Positions 1-9,086 of a DNA stretch of 64,000 nt are shown piece by piece. The notes under the pieces were generated by a model. It made no database searches. It was not told the origin of the DNA and saw nothing but the letters and a program-made list of their open reading frames with translations. Source of the stretch: Ruegeria arenilitoris (lineage in GTDB: Bacteria > Pseudomonadota > Alphaproteobacteria > Rhodobacterales > Rhodobacteraceae); contig NZ_WQHX01000001.1 in assembly GCF_013035425.1 (NCBI RefSeq), forward strand, positions 372,001 through 436,000. The letters are read 5' to 3'. A program made the translations under genes and the position numbers. Every line of letters starts with the position of its first letter. Position 1 is the first letter of the stretch.

Positions 1-443
1 ACACGCCGGGGCATACACCAGCGTGCTTGACCTATGTTATTGGCGACGCGGCTTTTGTCGGCGACACGTTGTTCATGCCGGATTTCGGTACGGCTCGCTG
101 CGATTTTCCGGGCGGATCGTCAGCAACCCTGTATGATTCAATTCAAAAGATTCTGTCGCTGCCAGACGAAACGCGGATTTTCGTTGGCCATGACTACAAA
201 GCGCCGGGTCGCGATGAATATGCGTGGGAAACGACCGTGGGTGAACAGAAGGCATTAAACATTCACATCGGCCAGGGTCGCAGTATTGAGGAATTCGTCG
301 AAATGCGTGATGCACGCGATGCGACGCTAGCCATGCCGCGCCTTATCCTGCCGTCGCTGCAAGTAAATATGCGCGCGGGACAAATGCCGCCACCTGACGA
401 ACATGGCGACGTGATGATGAAGCTGCCGGTAAATAAACTTTGA
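1..443 (+). CDS. blh: Blh/ETHE1-like persulfide dioxygenase (MBL fold), 5' end outside window
   Basis: This is the C-terminal half of a metallo-beta-lactamase-fold hydrolase. The reading frame is open from the window edge and begins TPGHTPAC, with the metal-ligand Asp in the following GDTLFMPDFGTARCDF segment and a late VGHDY histidine motif. These match the Blh/ETHE1 branch, non-haem iron persulfide dioxygenases that oxidise glutathione persulfide during sulfide detoxification. A TTG at 27 could be mistaken for a start, but the conserved THTPGH region lies upstream of it, so the gene is truncated by the window. It is followed at 30 bp by two YeeE/YedE-type membrane genes and a DUF442 sulfurtransferase, the usual BigR-type sulfur operon. 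The family assignment is strong; the substrate is inferred. Confidence 0.88.
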   Translation, partial: TPGHTPACLTYVIGDAAFVGDTLFMPDFGTARCDFPGGSSATLYDSIQKILSLPDETRIFVGHDYKAPGRDEYAWETTVGEQKALNIHIGQGRSIEEFVEMRDARDATLAMPRLILPSLQVNMRAGQMPPPDEHGDVMMKLPVNKL

Positions 444-473
444 ATCGGCCTAAGGGGCGTCAGGGGAAGCAAA

Positions 474-902
474 ATGTACGTTGAATGGATATGGGGCCTG
501 ATTGGTGGATTGCTAATCGGGCTTGGTGCGGCAGTGTACCTGCTTTGCAACGGGCGCATCATGGGCGCCAGCGGTATTTTGGGTAATTTGGTCGAGCGTG
601 GGCCGCTGGACAAAAAGATGGAACGTCTGATTTTTGTCGTAGGGTTGATTGGGATGCCCCTTTTGCTGCGCCCGCTGATTGCACCTGCCGCTCAAACGCA
701 TCTGACAAGCAACATCTCGATCGTTATTCTTGCTGGACTATTGGTGGGGGTTGGAACTCGTGTCGCTAACGGCTGCACTTCAGGACACGGTGTTTGCGGT
801 ATTTCCCGGTTCTCTTTGCGCGGGATCGTTGCGACGGTGATTTATATTCTGGCCGGTGCTCTGACTCTGGCGTTGTTCCGAAATGTTTTGGGGTTGATAT
901 GA
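474..902 (+). CDS. YeeE/YedE family half-permease (PmpA-like)
   Basis: This 142-residue membrane protein has about four hydrophobic segments and the family signature NGCTSGHGVCGISR near residue 100, whose cysteines are characteristic of YeeE/YedE sulfur-compound transporters. It corresponds to the first half-permease (PmpA) of BigR-type operons, thought to move thiosulfate or other reduced sulfur species across the inner membrane. A good ribosome binding site (AGGGGAAG) precedes the ATG. Its stop codon overlaps the next start in an ATGA arrangement, implying translational coupling with the second half-permease. The transported species is not visible from sequence. Confidence 0.88.
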   Translation: MYVEWIWGLIGGLLIGLGAAVYLLCNGRIMGASGILGNLVERGPLDKKMERLIFVVGLIGMPLLLRPLIAPAAQTHLTSNISIVILAGLLVGVGTRVANGCTSGHGVCGISRFSLRGIVATVIYILAGALTLALFRNVLGLI

Positions 903-1333
903 TGCGCGGTTTGTTTGCTTTTGTCGCCGGATCACTTTTTGGAACCGGGCTATTGATCTCGGGGATGACTAATACGCGCAAGGTTCAGGGTTGGTTGGAC
1001 ATTTTTGGTAATTGGGACCCTACGTTGGCCTTTGTAATGGCGGGGGCGATCATACCGATGTTGCTGGCTTGGCGCTTGACCCGCGGCAGAACGCCTTTAG
1101 TCGGCGGCCAATTCCCGGCCAAGCCAAGTATGGAAATCGATCGTCGTCTCGTTGTGGGATCTGTTTTATTTGGGATGGGTTGGGCCTTGGCGGGGTTGTG
1201 CCCCGGTCCGGCGATGGCATCGCTCAGCTACGGCGGAATCAACGGGGTTTTGTTTCTCATCGCAATGATTGCCGGCATGTTGGCGGCGCCACCTCTGGGC
1301 AGACAACTGGACAGGCTCGCAAACGCGTCCTAA
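899..1333 (+). CDS. DUF6691/YeeE-type half-permease (PmpB-like)
   Basis: This 144-residue membrane protein is the second half of the split YeeE/YedE transporter. It shows the conserved LLISGMTN segment near the N-terminus and the LAGLCPGPA cysteine motif near residue 100. The start is placed at the ATGATG at 899, which overlaps the stop of the preceding gene; the open frame extends further upstream but only through that gene. The two halves probably assemble into one channel that delivers or removes reduced sulfur for the dioxygenase and sulfurtransferase encoded on either side. Direction of transport is unknown. Confidence 0.85.
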   Translation: MMRGLFAFVAGSLFGTGLLISGMTNTRKVQGWLDIFGNWDPTLAFVMAGAIIPMLLAWRLTRGRTPLVGGQFPAKPSMEIDRRLVVGSVLFGMGWALAGLCPGPAMASLSYGGINGVLFLIAMIAGMLAAPPLGRQLDRLANAS

Positions 1334-1342
1334 TCAACTGCC

Positions 1343-1774
1343 ATGGAGATTCGTCGAATAACACACCGCTATGCCGTTTCACCGCAAATCACTGTTGATG
1401 ACGTGCCAGCCATCGCAGAGGCTGGTTTTGTCAAGGTGATATGCAACCGTCCAAACACAGAAGTTCCAACCGAAATGCATTCAGATGCGATCGGAGAGGC
1501 TGTTCGCGCTGCGGGGATGGAATACGAAGTTCTGGAGTTGACACATCAGACGATGACTCCGGAAAACGTCGCCCGCCAAAAGAGTTTGGCCGAAAGCTGT
1601 GAAGGCCCAGTACTCGCCTATTGCGCTTCCGGGACCCGATGCTCGGTCGTATGGGCGCTTGGGCAGTGCGACTGCATGAGTACCGAAGAAATTTTGGAAG
1701 CGACAAGCAAGGCTGGATACGCTTTGGAAGGACTGCGCCCGGCTTTGGAACAGATGGAAAAGTCGCAAAGTTGA
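1343..1774 (+). CDS. TIGR01244/DUF442 family sulfurtransferase
   Basis: This is a 143-residue single-domain protein of the DUF442 family, a phosphatase-like fold with rhodanese activity in the Blh system. The catalytic P-loop is CASGTR: Cys94 with four residues and Arg99 (C-x4-R). In many bacteria this domain is fused to the Blh dioxygenase; here it is a separate gene at the 3' end of the same operon. It probably carries persulfide sulfur between glutathione and thiosulfate. It ends 8 bp from the convergent FliM/FliN-like gene, which marks the operon end. Confidence 0.86.
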   Translation: MEIRRITHRYAVSPQITVDDVPAIAEAGFVKVICNRPNTEVPTEMHSDAIGEAVRAAGMEYEVLELTHQTMTPENVARQKSLAESCEGPVLAYCASGTRCSVVWALGQCDCMSTEEILEATSKAGYALEGLRPALEQMEKSQS

Positions 1775-1781
1775 ATTGATT

Positions 1782-2888
1782 TTATCCCACGGGCTCCTGC
1801 TCGTCGGTTTCATTTGAACCGGCGAATTGCCTGATATCGGTCAAGTTATGCTCCGGTGTCGCATATGTCACTTGTTGACGGTCCGGTACGATCAGTTCGG
1901 TCGAGTCCATCTCAACAGGCTTGATGACTTCACGGGTCGGTTCTACGGCTTGCCAGTCTCGGGGTTCGGGCGCCAGGCCGCTTTGCACATGCAGGCTTTG
2001 ATCAGAGGCCAAAAGCGCCGGCTCGCGCACCTGTTCATTGATACGAATTGCGCGCATACCACCGCTTTGACCTAAACGCCCCACAGCTATTCGCGTCCTG
2101 TCAATTGTTGTGATTTCGGTATTATCCAGACGGACCCCGTTCAACGGCACTACATCACCAATCTGCAGGTTTGATAACTCCGCCAGTGGTAATGACATGC
2201 GGCAAATCACAGATTGCAGTTCGGCCCGAATCACTCCGGCGGCCTGATCCAGATTTGGGCCATTGTCGACTGATTCCACAGCCTCGGCATCTTCGGTTAC
2301 CGGTTTTTCCGGCAAAACGACGCACACGTGACCCTGCCGAGCACCTCCCGCCAACTCCACAGTCAGGTCAAATACGCGGTATGAGGCATCAATCAGGGCC
2401 AGAGTTAGCGAGCGCAAATCTTTTGCGCGTGCGGAAAATTCCAGTCCTGACAGGCTTGATATATCCGTTGGCGCGTCCACCAATTCTTTGGCGCGTCGCA
2501 ACACTCCTTCGGCCAGAGGAGACGTCATTGCGGCATCAGTATCCGTAAATACACGCGACTGAGGCGGATTCGCCAAAACCTCTCCAATCGTCTGTTTTTG
2601 CAGTATTGCCGAAACGCAACCTGGGTCCAGACAAAAAGCCGCAGGTCCTGTGTTATCTGAGTCTACCAGCAACAATAACCAATCGTCCTGAACAGATTTA
2701 CACAGTTCGGACGGCATGCGTGTGGCTTGTTTCGCGCCAATCACAGTGAGTGACAAGTTGAACTTGTCTTCGGCCTCGCGCGCGCATGCTAAGCGAAGCG
2801 CCCGCAATACCGAACGATTGCCTCTCGCGGCATTGTCTTGCCCAGTCGAAAGCTTGCGCACTAAGGCTGCGTTGACCTTTTCCGTCAT
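1782..2888 (-). CDS. FliM/FliN-like protein with C-terminal SpoA domain
   Basis: The C-terminal part (about residues 210-290 of 368) resembles the SpoA/FliN surface domain: the segment after VICRMSLPL, the IGDVVPL beta turn and the RIAVGRLGQ block are typical. The N-terminal two thirds are FliM-like in size but I cannot see the N-terminal CheY-binding EIDALL-type motif of true FliM. No flagellar gene lies nearby. Proteins of this kind occur in Rhodobacteraceae as FliM/FliN family motor C-terminal domain proteins; whether they join the flagellar C-ring or serve another role is not known to me. The tail after residue 300 is acidic and low in complexity. Confidence 0.75.
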   Translation of the reverse strand: MTEKVNAALVRKLSTGQDNAARGNRSVLRALRLACAREAEDKFNLSLTVIGAKQATRMPSELCKSVQDDWLLLLVDSDNTGPAAFCLDPGCVSAILQKQTIGEVLANPPQSRVFTDTDAAMTSPLAEGVLRRAKELVDAPTDISSLSGLEFSARAKDLRSLTLALIDASYRVFDLTVELAGGARQGHVCVVLPEKPVTEDAEAVESVDNGPNLDQAAGVIRAELQSVICRMSLPLAELSNLQIGDVVPLNGVRLDNTEITTIDRTRIAVGRLGQSGGMRAIRINEQVREPALLASDQSLHVQSGLAPEPRDWQAVEPTREVIKPVEMDSTELIVPDRQQVTYATPEHNLTDIRQFAGSNETDEQEPVG

Positions 2889-2965
2889 GGCATCGAGTCG
2901 CCGTAAAATATTGATCCGTTACCCAGTGTACTCTGCAGACGGTTACAAATGTATTTATGACCAAT

Positions 2966-5647
2966 TTATTGTGCAGCCTGTTGATAGGCCACCGGCAGAC
3001 TCACCCGGAACGCCGCTCCGCCCTGCCCCGGTAAGTACGCAATGTCGCCCCCAAGGCGCTGCATGATCTCACGGCAGATCGCAAGTCCCAGGCCTGCACC
3101 ACCCGCTTTGTCCGAGCCGACCCGTGCAAATTTCTCGAACACCAATGCCTGAGCCTCGGCTGGAATACCGCTGCCATTATCGACGAAATCGATCACGACT
3201 TGTCCACCGACATCATGGGTCGATATGGTCAATTCTGGCAAAGCTGCATCGCAATATTTCTGTGCATTGGAAATTAGATTGATGAATACCTGTCCTAGCC
3301 GGTCAAGGTCAGTGTGCAGTTGGATGCGTTCGCTCGCGCGAACCCGCCGAACGCTCAGCTTTCCGTCGCCGCCCGCCAACGCGCCGGAAATGGCACGATC
3401 CAGAACCGCACTCAGACTTCCGTCGCCGGTATTCAAGCTGACTTGACCACTCTCCAACACGCTGAGATCCAACAGGTCGTCCAATAGCCTCGTTAAGCGT
3501 AAAGCCTCGTCATGGATGATGGCTGCATATCGTGTTTGCTCTTCTGCGCTTAAACCGTCAGTGTCTCGCAAGATTTCGGAAAATGCGCGGATTGATGTCA
3601 TCGGAGTGCGCAGCTCATGGCTCACTTGGCTCAGAAAGGCGTCCTTCTGCTTTGATACCTGGGTCAGCTTGGTGTTTGCTTCGCGCAGTTTCAGGGCAGT
3701 CCGACTCAGCTCGTTTGATTTGGCTTCAAGCTGACTGGAATATTCCAACAACTGCGCGGATTCGTCTGCAACGGCCAGCAGGTCTTCGACAGATACCGAA
3801 GCCCCGCCAACAATCTGACCGATCATCGCGTGTGCTGTCGCCGCACCGACAGAACCGCTCAATTCACGTTCAAGCCGCTGCAAAAAGCCGGGGGTGGGTT
3901 CGGGCAGTCGACCTGTACGGCCGTTTTGCCTTTCGGCTTCCGCTTGAAAGAACTCCTGGGCCGGAACTACCCCAAGAATTCGCTGTGTCATGATCATCAG
4001 ATCTTCGCTTTGGGCTACCGATCCGGTCCAGCCTTGCGGTGCAACAGAATGGTCGAAAACATTCACGAATTGCGCACCCTGCAAACGTTCCAACGGACTG
4101 GGAAAACTTAACAGCGAAGCAACACAGAACCCGATTGTATTCAAAGATAGGGACCACATCACGGAATGGACCATAGGATCGATTCCTTCAATCCCGAACA
4201 GGGCTTGTGGCCTTAGCCAACCCCACCCAAAAGGCCCGTTTTCAATGACCGAGATCGGAATAATCCCACCGCCCATTCCCGGTAGTAACAGAGTATATAT
4301 CCACAAGATAAATCCAATGCTCAGCCCAACCAGCGCACCGGTTCGGGTGGCGCCTCGCCAAAACAGTCCGCCCACCAACGCGGGAAGAATTTGGGAAATT
4401 CCGGCAAAGGCCACCAGCCCGATTGAGGCCAGCGCGGCCCCCCCACCCGACACGCGATAATAGAAGTAACCCAGCGCCATAATAACTGCGATGGAGACCC
4501 TGCGCGCCATCAACACGATCGTCCGAACATCACCCGAAACGGAGGCTGACCCTTCATGTGTGCTTAACCAGATCGGCATCACCACGTGGTTCGAAACCAT
4601 AGTCGACAAGGCCATTGCCGTTACGATAACCATCGATGTGGCAGAAGAAAAACCGCCGATAAACGAAAGCATTGCAAGCCAGTCATTGCCCTGAGACAGC
4701 GGCACTGTCAGCACGAATAAATCCGGGTTTGACCCTTTGGGCATAAGGTCCAACCCAATTACCGCTATCGGAACGACAAACAGGCTCATCAGCAGTAAGT
4801 ACAGTGGGAAAGCCCAAGCAGCCGTTCTTAGATGGCTTTCATCATCATTTTCTACGACCATGACCTGAAACATTCGCGGCAGGCAGATAAATGCAGCTGC
4901 CGATAAGAAAGTAAATGTGGCCCAGCGGCTTGCATCTACATTCCATTTGCCGATCTCCGACGCGTCTATGCGTTCCATCATCGGAGCCAATCCACCGGCA
5001 ATACCCCAAACGACGAAGATCCCAACCGCCAGCAACGCAAACAATTTCACAACAGATTCCAACGCGATCGCGGTGACTACGCCATGATGTCGTTCATTCA
5101 CATCCAAGTTTCGTGTTCCGAACAGAATGGCAAAAACCGCCAGGCCTGCGGCCACCCAAAACACGCTGGATCCCTCTCGATACAGACCCGTTGGGTCTGC
5201 CTCGGCAAAAATCGAGAAAGACAACGTAATCGACTGTAATTGCAGCGCGATATAGGGTGTTCCGCCCACTACCGCCAATGTCGTCACGCAGATAGCCAAG
5301 GTGTTGGACTTACCGTACCTGGAAGAAATCAAGTCCGCGATAGATGTGACGCGCTGGCTGCGCCCAACCCTTACCAGCTTTCGAAGACCCCACCACCAAC
5401 CGACCATTACCAAGGTTGGGCCCAAGTAGATGGTAACGAACTCCAACCCCGAGCGGGCTGCGTTTCCGACCGCACCATAAAATGTCCAAGCTGTACAATA
5501 AATCGACAAAGACAATGTATAAATCAGTGGCGAGCGTAACCATTTACCCCGCCCTGCTGCCGCTAGCCGATCAGCGGCAAAGGCAACACCGAATAACAGC
5601 ACCACATAGCCCAGACACACAAGTATCAGGACATTCAGCGTTGCCAT
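2966..5647 (-). CDS. Hybrid transporter-sensor histidine kinase (CbrA-like)
   Basis: This 893-residue inner-membrane protein combines an N-terminal sodium:solute symporter-like domain (about residues 1-500, 12-13 hydrophobic segments) with a histidine kinase. The phosphoacceptor box SHELRTP places His near residue 678, followed by the N box NLISNAQKY, G1 DNGSGIP and G2 GGAGLGLAI. A short coiled-coil stretch (about 630-670) links the two parts. This is the CbrA-type layout, in which the transporter domain senses or moves a nutrient. There is no receiver domain. It is the third gene of an operon with a receiver protein and a small membrane protein, overlapping the latter by 13 bp. The ligand is unknown. 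Confidence 0.9.
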   Translation of the reverse strand: MATLNVLILVCLGYVVLLFGVAFAADRLAAAGRGKWLRSPLIYTLSLSIYCTAWTFYGAVGNAARSGLEFVTIYLGPTLVMVGWWWGLRKLVRVGRSQRVTSIADLISSRYGKSNTLAICVTTLAVVGGTPYIALQLQSITLSFSIFAEADPTGLYREGSSVFWVAAGLAVFAILFGTRNLDVNERHHGVVTAIALESVVKLFALLAVGIFVVWGIAGGLAPMMERIDASEIGKWNVDASRWATFTFLSAAAFICLPRMFQVMVVENDDESHLRTAAWAFPLYLLLMSLFVVPIAVIGLDLMPKGSNPDLFVLTVPLSQGNDWLAMLSFIGGFSSATSMVIVTAMALSTMVSNHVVMPIWLSTHEGSASVSGDVRTIVLMARRVSIAVIMALGYFYYRVSGGGAALASIGLVAFAGISQILPALVGGLFWRGATRTGALVGLSIGFILWIYTLLLPGMGGGIIPISVIENGPFGWGWLRPQALFGIEGIDPMVHSVMWSLSLNTIGFCVASLLSFPSPLERLQGAQFVNVFDHSVAPQGWTGSVAQSEDLMIMTQRILGVVPAQEFFQAEAERQNGRTGRLPEPTPGFLQRLERELSGSVGAATAHAMIGQIVGGASVSVEDLLAVADESAQLLEYSSQLEAKSNELSRTALKLREANTKLTQVSKQKDAFLSQVSHELRTPMTSIRAFSEILRDTDGLSAEEQTRYAAIIHDEALRLTRLLDDLLDLSVLESGQVSLNTGDGSLSAVLDRAISGALAGGDGKLSVRRVRASERIQLHTDLDRLGQVFINLISNAQKYCDAALPELTISTHDVGGQVVIDFVDNGSGIPAEAQALVFEKFARVGSDKAGGAGLGLAICREIMQRLGGDIAYLPGQGGAAFRVSLPVAYQQAAQ

Positions 5648-5943
5648 GTGTCCGCCTCCGCATCACCTTTTTCACGCGCAGCAAGCCTCCTTGCCGCAAA
5701 GCCAAAGACGACATTGATCAGGATCAAAACAGCCCAGCAGGCGAAAATATAGAAAATCGCCGCGGATAGCGGCACTGCGCCGGTCCCATCACTTTCATCC
5801 GGCCAAAGTAACGGAACGGCAAGTAATGCAGCACCAAGGAACGGCAACAAGCGCGCCGCGTCCATCAAACGGCGCCGACGATAGCTTTGCCTTTCCAGAA
5901 ACAAAGACGGTCGTCGGTGCTCGCCCTGTTCCTCTGGGGTCAT
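5635..5943 (-). CDS. Small two-helix membrane protein in the histidine kinase operon
   Basis: This 102-residue protein has a basic N-terminal stretch (about residues 8-28) and two hydrophobic segments at about residues 29-47 and 56-82, so it is probably an inner-membrane protein. No catalytic motif is visible. Its ATG overlaps the stop of the receiver gene as ATGA, and its 3' end overlaps the kinase start by 13 bp, so the three products are probably translationally coupled. It may modulate the transporter-like half of the kinase, but that is inference from position only. Confidence 0.8.
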   Translation of the reverse strand: MTPEEQGEHRRPSLFLERQSYRRRRLMDAARLLPFLGAALLAVPLLWPDESDGTGAVPLSAAIFYIFACWAVLILINVVFGFAARRLAAREKGDAEADTWQR

Positions 5944-6320
5944 AACCGCGAAGCCTGAGCATGAAGGTCACGCACGGCAGTCAAAACTTCGGCATTCGAA
6001 AACGGCTTGGTCATGAACCGGCTAACACCGGCTTTTTCCGCCATTTCCCGATCCCGTGATTGTCCCCGCGCAGTCAGCATCAGAACAGGCAATCGCTGCA
6101 TATCCTGGTGCTCGCGCAGATCGCGAAGGATCTCCATACCGCTTTTGCCCGGCAGCATTACATCCAGAATAACCAAATCCGGTTCGGCTGCCTTGATCAC
6201 CTGAACAGCGTCTGTGCCTTCAGCGTGCGTTTCAACCTGCCAACCTTCACGAGTTAGCAGAAATCGGATCGCCTCGGTAATGTTGGGCTCATCCTCAATC
6301 AACAGAACCTTACGGCTCAT
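5940..6320 (-). CDS. Single-domain response regulator (receiver)
   Basis: This is a 126-residue CheY-like receiver with no output domain. Asp53 in LVILDVMLPG is the phosphorylation site; the acidic pair is in LLIEDE and the conserved Thr/Lys positions are in LMLTARG and FMTKPF. The start is taken at the ATG at 6318-6320, preceded by GGGAGG at good spacing, rather than an extension 11 codons upstream. It heads the operon with the small membrane protein and the transporter-kinase, which is very probably its cognate kinase. With no DNA-binding domain it must act through protein contacts or as a phosphorelay step. Confidence 0.92.
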   Translation of the reverse strand: MSRKVLLIEDEPNITEAIRFLLTREGWQVETHAEGTDAVQVIKAAEPDLVILDVMLPGKSGMEILRDLREHQDMQRLPVLMLTARGQSRDREMAEKAGVSRFMTKPFSNAEVLTAVRDLHAQASRL

Positions 6321-6398
6321 ATTTGCAATCCCTCCCCATGACCGGTGGCGCACAGGACCGCCCGTCAGGGATAGATTAAGCGCTCTGTCAGGAAACTG

Positions 6399-7694
6399 TC
6401 AAAAGCCTTCGCTCAGAATTGATGGTTCGCGACGCGAAGAGCATTCAGTTTTTGGACAAATCCGACAGCTGGTTCCGACTTGCAAAGGTGCTAACCCTGA
6501 TTGAGGACTGTCATCAACCGGTAGAACCAACATTACCGAGCGATAAACGGGATCCGTCCCAAAGGCCGAGGCAGGTTGCGGCCAAGCAACCGCGTAACAG
6601 TCGAATTCTGCTGCATTTCTCCCAAGTTGCACAACACGCTTTCGGATCGGCACGAGTGGGCGGTTTAGTGCCGCAAATACTGGCCAAAGTGGGCACGCCT
6701 CGCCATGTCGAGGCATGGCAAAACCGGGTGTCGGCTTGTAAAACAAAACGCTGCCAGAAGCGTCGCAGATCACCAAACCTGCTGGTTGTGACATCATTTT
6801 TTCGGGCAAAGTGGCAATCCGACGCAATACTGTCGGAAGATCTACCGAAAACATTTGGGCAAGAGCCAGCGGATCCGGGTTTGCTGGATCAAACACTTCC
6901 GCCAATTCACTAAGCGGCAAGGCCCGTGCATCTCTAACATAAAGATCGAGGACATCAGACGCGATCGTACGAGCAGCCGCCGTATCAAGATCTTCCAGTG
7001 GAACGCTGATGATATCACTATCGACTTCTAGATCGGGGAAATGGAAGCCGATCTTATTGAAAAACGCTTCGACCGCGTCTAGCGGGGCAACGCGTAATTC
7101 CCCCTGCCCTTCGCTATCGTCCAGATATGTCACCAATGCCTTAGAACTTTCCGCCAGCCGTTCGGCATCCTGGTGCAGGTTTCGATGGAAACGATCCCGC
7201 CAAGCCGCATCTATCTCACCTGGCTCGGCTAAAATGGCGGCAGTCGAGCGAATGGCCGCAGCCGTCGACAAAACCTCGTGCATTGATGCCGCCAGATGCG
7301 GATCATTCGTAAGGCGATCAGATAATGTTTCAACCGTGCGCTCCAAGGATACAACCCGACGGTGCATTTGCGCCAGAACAGCTGACCATCCGGGAAAACG
7401 CCCTGCGAATTCTTCCATTCCGTCAAGTTCAGGCTGTTGACCAACTGCGTCTGCGGCAGCTTCGCGAAGCGCCGAGATCAACGTTTCTTCGATACCCTGG
7501 GTCAGCAAAGAAGGCTCAACCGACAGCGCTCCGGCTATATCCATCAACAATTTTCCGCCAATCCTGCGACGGTTGTGTTCGATCAGGTTCAAATACGATG
7601 CAGAAATCCCCACTTGACGCGCCAGTTCTGCTTGGCGCAGACCCGAAATCTGCCGCCGTTCGCGTATTCTGCTGCCTGTCAGTGTGTCCCGCAT
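6399..7694 (-). CDS. XRE-family regulator with DUF2083-type C-terminus (ScfR-like)
   Basis: This 431-residue regulator has an N-terminal Cro/CI helix-turn-helix (RQAELARQVGISASYLNLIE, about residues 18-40), a long middle region, and a C-terminal domain ending in CRICPKTEC, a cysteine motif of the short-chain-fatty-acyl regulator (ScfR/RamB/MccR) family. Those proteins control acetate, propionate or acyl-CoA metabolism. The ATG at 7692-7694 with AGGAAG upstream is chosen over a TTG two codons earlier. It is divergent from the PAS/LuxR regulator across an AT-rich promoter region, and accB-accC follow that gene. The effector is not deducible. Confidence 0.85.
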   Translation of the reverse strand: MRDTLTGSRIRERRQISGLRQAELARQVGISASYLNLIEHNRRRIGGKLLMDIAGALSVEPSLLTQGIEETLISALREAAADAVGQQPELDGMEEFAGRFPGWSAVLAQMHRRVVSLERTVETLSDRLTNDPHLAASMHEVLSTAAAIRSTAAILAEPGEIDAAWRDRFHRNLHQDAERLAESSKALVTYLDDSEGQGELRVAPLDAVEAFFNKIGFHFPDLEVDSDIISVPLEDLDTAAARTIASDVLDLYVRDARALPLSELAEVFDPANPDPLALAQMFSVDLPTVLRRIATLPEKMMSQPAGLVICDASGSVLFYKPTPGFAMPRHGEACPLWPVFAALNRPLVPIRKRVVQLGRNAAEFDCYAVAWPQPASAFGTDPVYRSVMLVLPVDDSPQSGLAPLQVGTSCRICPKTECSSRREPSILSEGF

Positions 7695-7882
7695 GATCAA
7701 ACTTCCTAAAGTGAAAAACCGGTAATTTCAGAGAAGTTTTCAGTTTTTCTTATTAATTATAAAATTTTACCCCGGTGTTTCCAACATATCTTTACACCGT
7801 TGACAGAAATGAGGCAGCAGCTGAGTTACCTAAACGCAAGCTACCCCTTCTCATTGCAGTAAATACCAGTCACCATACGTAT

Positions 7883-8419
7883 ATGAGCGACCCTGCTTTC
7901 GAATATGCCCCCATCGGCCTTGTCGAGTTGGAAAACCGTATCATCCGTCGATGCAACCTACAGTTTGCGCGGACCTTCGGTGGCGAAGAAGCGGAATACC
8001 GCAACATGCCGTTGCTGCACCTTTATCCGTCCGTCGCCGATTGGGAACGGATCGGTGCCCGCAGTTTAGAGGTAATGCGGGACACAGGCTATTACTCGGA
8101 CGAACGTGTGATGCGACGGCGCAATGGCAATTTGTTTTGGTGCCGCGCCAGGGGGAGGTCGCTGACTCCGGACGACCCCTTCCGCCATGGAATCTGGAGC
8201 TTTTCCGACATCTCCGAAGAGCGGCCGCTTGTGGAGTTGACGACCCGTGAACGCGAGGTAGCGATCCTGTCGTGCAGAGGTTTGTCCGCAAAGGAAATCG
8301 GCGCGGAATTAGGGTTGAGTTATCGCACAATCGAGGCGTACAGAGCCCGCCTGCTAGAAAAATTCGGCGCGCGAAAACTGCCAGAGCTGGTGGCCAAGTT
8401 GTCAGGAATGCCCTTATAA
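7883..8419 (+). CDS. PAS-like sensor with LuxR-type DNA-binding domain
   Basis: The protein (178 residues from the ATG at 7883) has a PAS-like N-terminal domain (FEYAPIGLVELENRIIRRCN, then FWCRARGRSL) and a C-terminal LuxR/FixJ helix-turn-helix: TTREREVAILSCRGLSAKEI, continuing through the recognition helix near SYRTIEAYRARLLEK. A longer frame runs up to a GTG at 7775, but the PAS homology begins right after the 7883 ATG; neither start has a clear ribosome binding site. It is divergent from the ScfR-like gene and upstream of accB. The sensed signal is unknown; the PAS domain shows no obvious haem or flavin ligand. Confidence 0.82.
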   Translation: MSDPAFEYAPIGLVELENRIIRRCNLQFARTFGGEEAEYRNMPLLHLYPSVADWERIGARSLEVMRDTGYYSDERVMRRRNGNLFWCRARGRSLTPDDPFRHGIWSFSDISEERPLVELTTREREVAILSCRGLSAKEIGAELGLSYRTIEAYRARLLEKFGARKLPELVAKLSGMPL

Positions 8420-8570
8420 ACGAAACTTGCGCAGAAATTTGTGGGAAAGCCCCTGCTTTTCAGGGTCAGACGACGCTTTTCTTGACCAACTGCTTCGCTT
8501 ATAACGCTGCGTAATCAAATCAAAGCCTGGGCAAAACAAACGGGCCAAAGGGGAACCTTCGAGGACACTC

Positions 8571-9077
8571 ATGACAGATACCAAACACGAAGCGGATGTA
8601 GCGTTCATCAAGGCACTGGCCGAACTGTTGCGCGAAAACGATCTGACTGAACTGCAGGTAAAACGGGAATACGGAGAGGAGGACAGCCTTAATGTCCGCG
8701 TAAGCCGCCTATCGCAAACAGCGCCAGCCGCTCCGGTTCAGGTTTCAGTGCCAAGCGCAGTCCCTGCCGCACCGGTCGCCGCCCCGGCGGCAGCACCTGC
8801 CGTGGTCGAAGCTCCTGTGGCTTCGGAAGATCCCGCCAGCCACCCTGGTGCAGTGACTTCACCCATGGTCGGCACCGTTTACATGCAGCCTGAACCAGGG
8901 GCACCCGCCTTCATCACTGTCGGTGCTTCCGTTTCCGAAGGCGACACATTGTTGATCGTCGAAGCCATGAAAACGATGAACCATATTCACGCGCCCAAGT
9001 CCGGTACTGTCAAACGCATTCTTGTCTCAGATGGCGACGCCGTGGAATTCGGCACTCCTCTTGTGATCGTTGAGTAA
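8571..9077 (+). CDS. accB: Biotin carboxyl carrier protein of acetyl-CoA carboxylase
   Basis: This 168-residue protein has the BCCP layout: an N-terminal segment for assembly with biotin carboxylase, an Ala/Pro/Val-rich flexible linker (about residues 47-88), and a C-terminal biotinyl domain. The biotin attachment site is EAMKTMN with Lys134, where most homologues have EAMKMMN. It carries carboxyl groups from AccC to the carboxyltransferase in the first committed step of fatty acid synthesis. GAGGA precedes the ATG, and accC starts 10 bp downstream, so the two are cotranscribed. Confidence 0.96.
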   Translation: MTDTKHEADVAFIKALAELLRENDLTELQVKREYGEEDSLNVRVSRLSQTAPAAPVQVSVPSAVPAAPVAAPAAAPAVVEAPVASEDPASHPGAVTSPMVGTVYMQPEPGAPAFITVGASVSEGDTLLIVEAMKTMNHIHAPKSGTVKRILVSDGDAVEFGTPLVIVE

Positions 9078-9086
9078 GGCGGGCCA

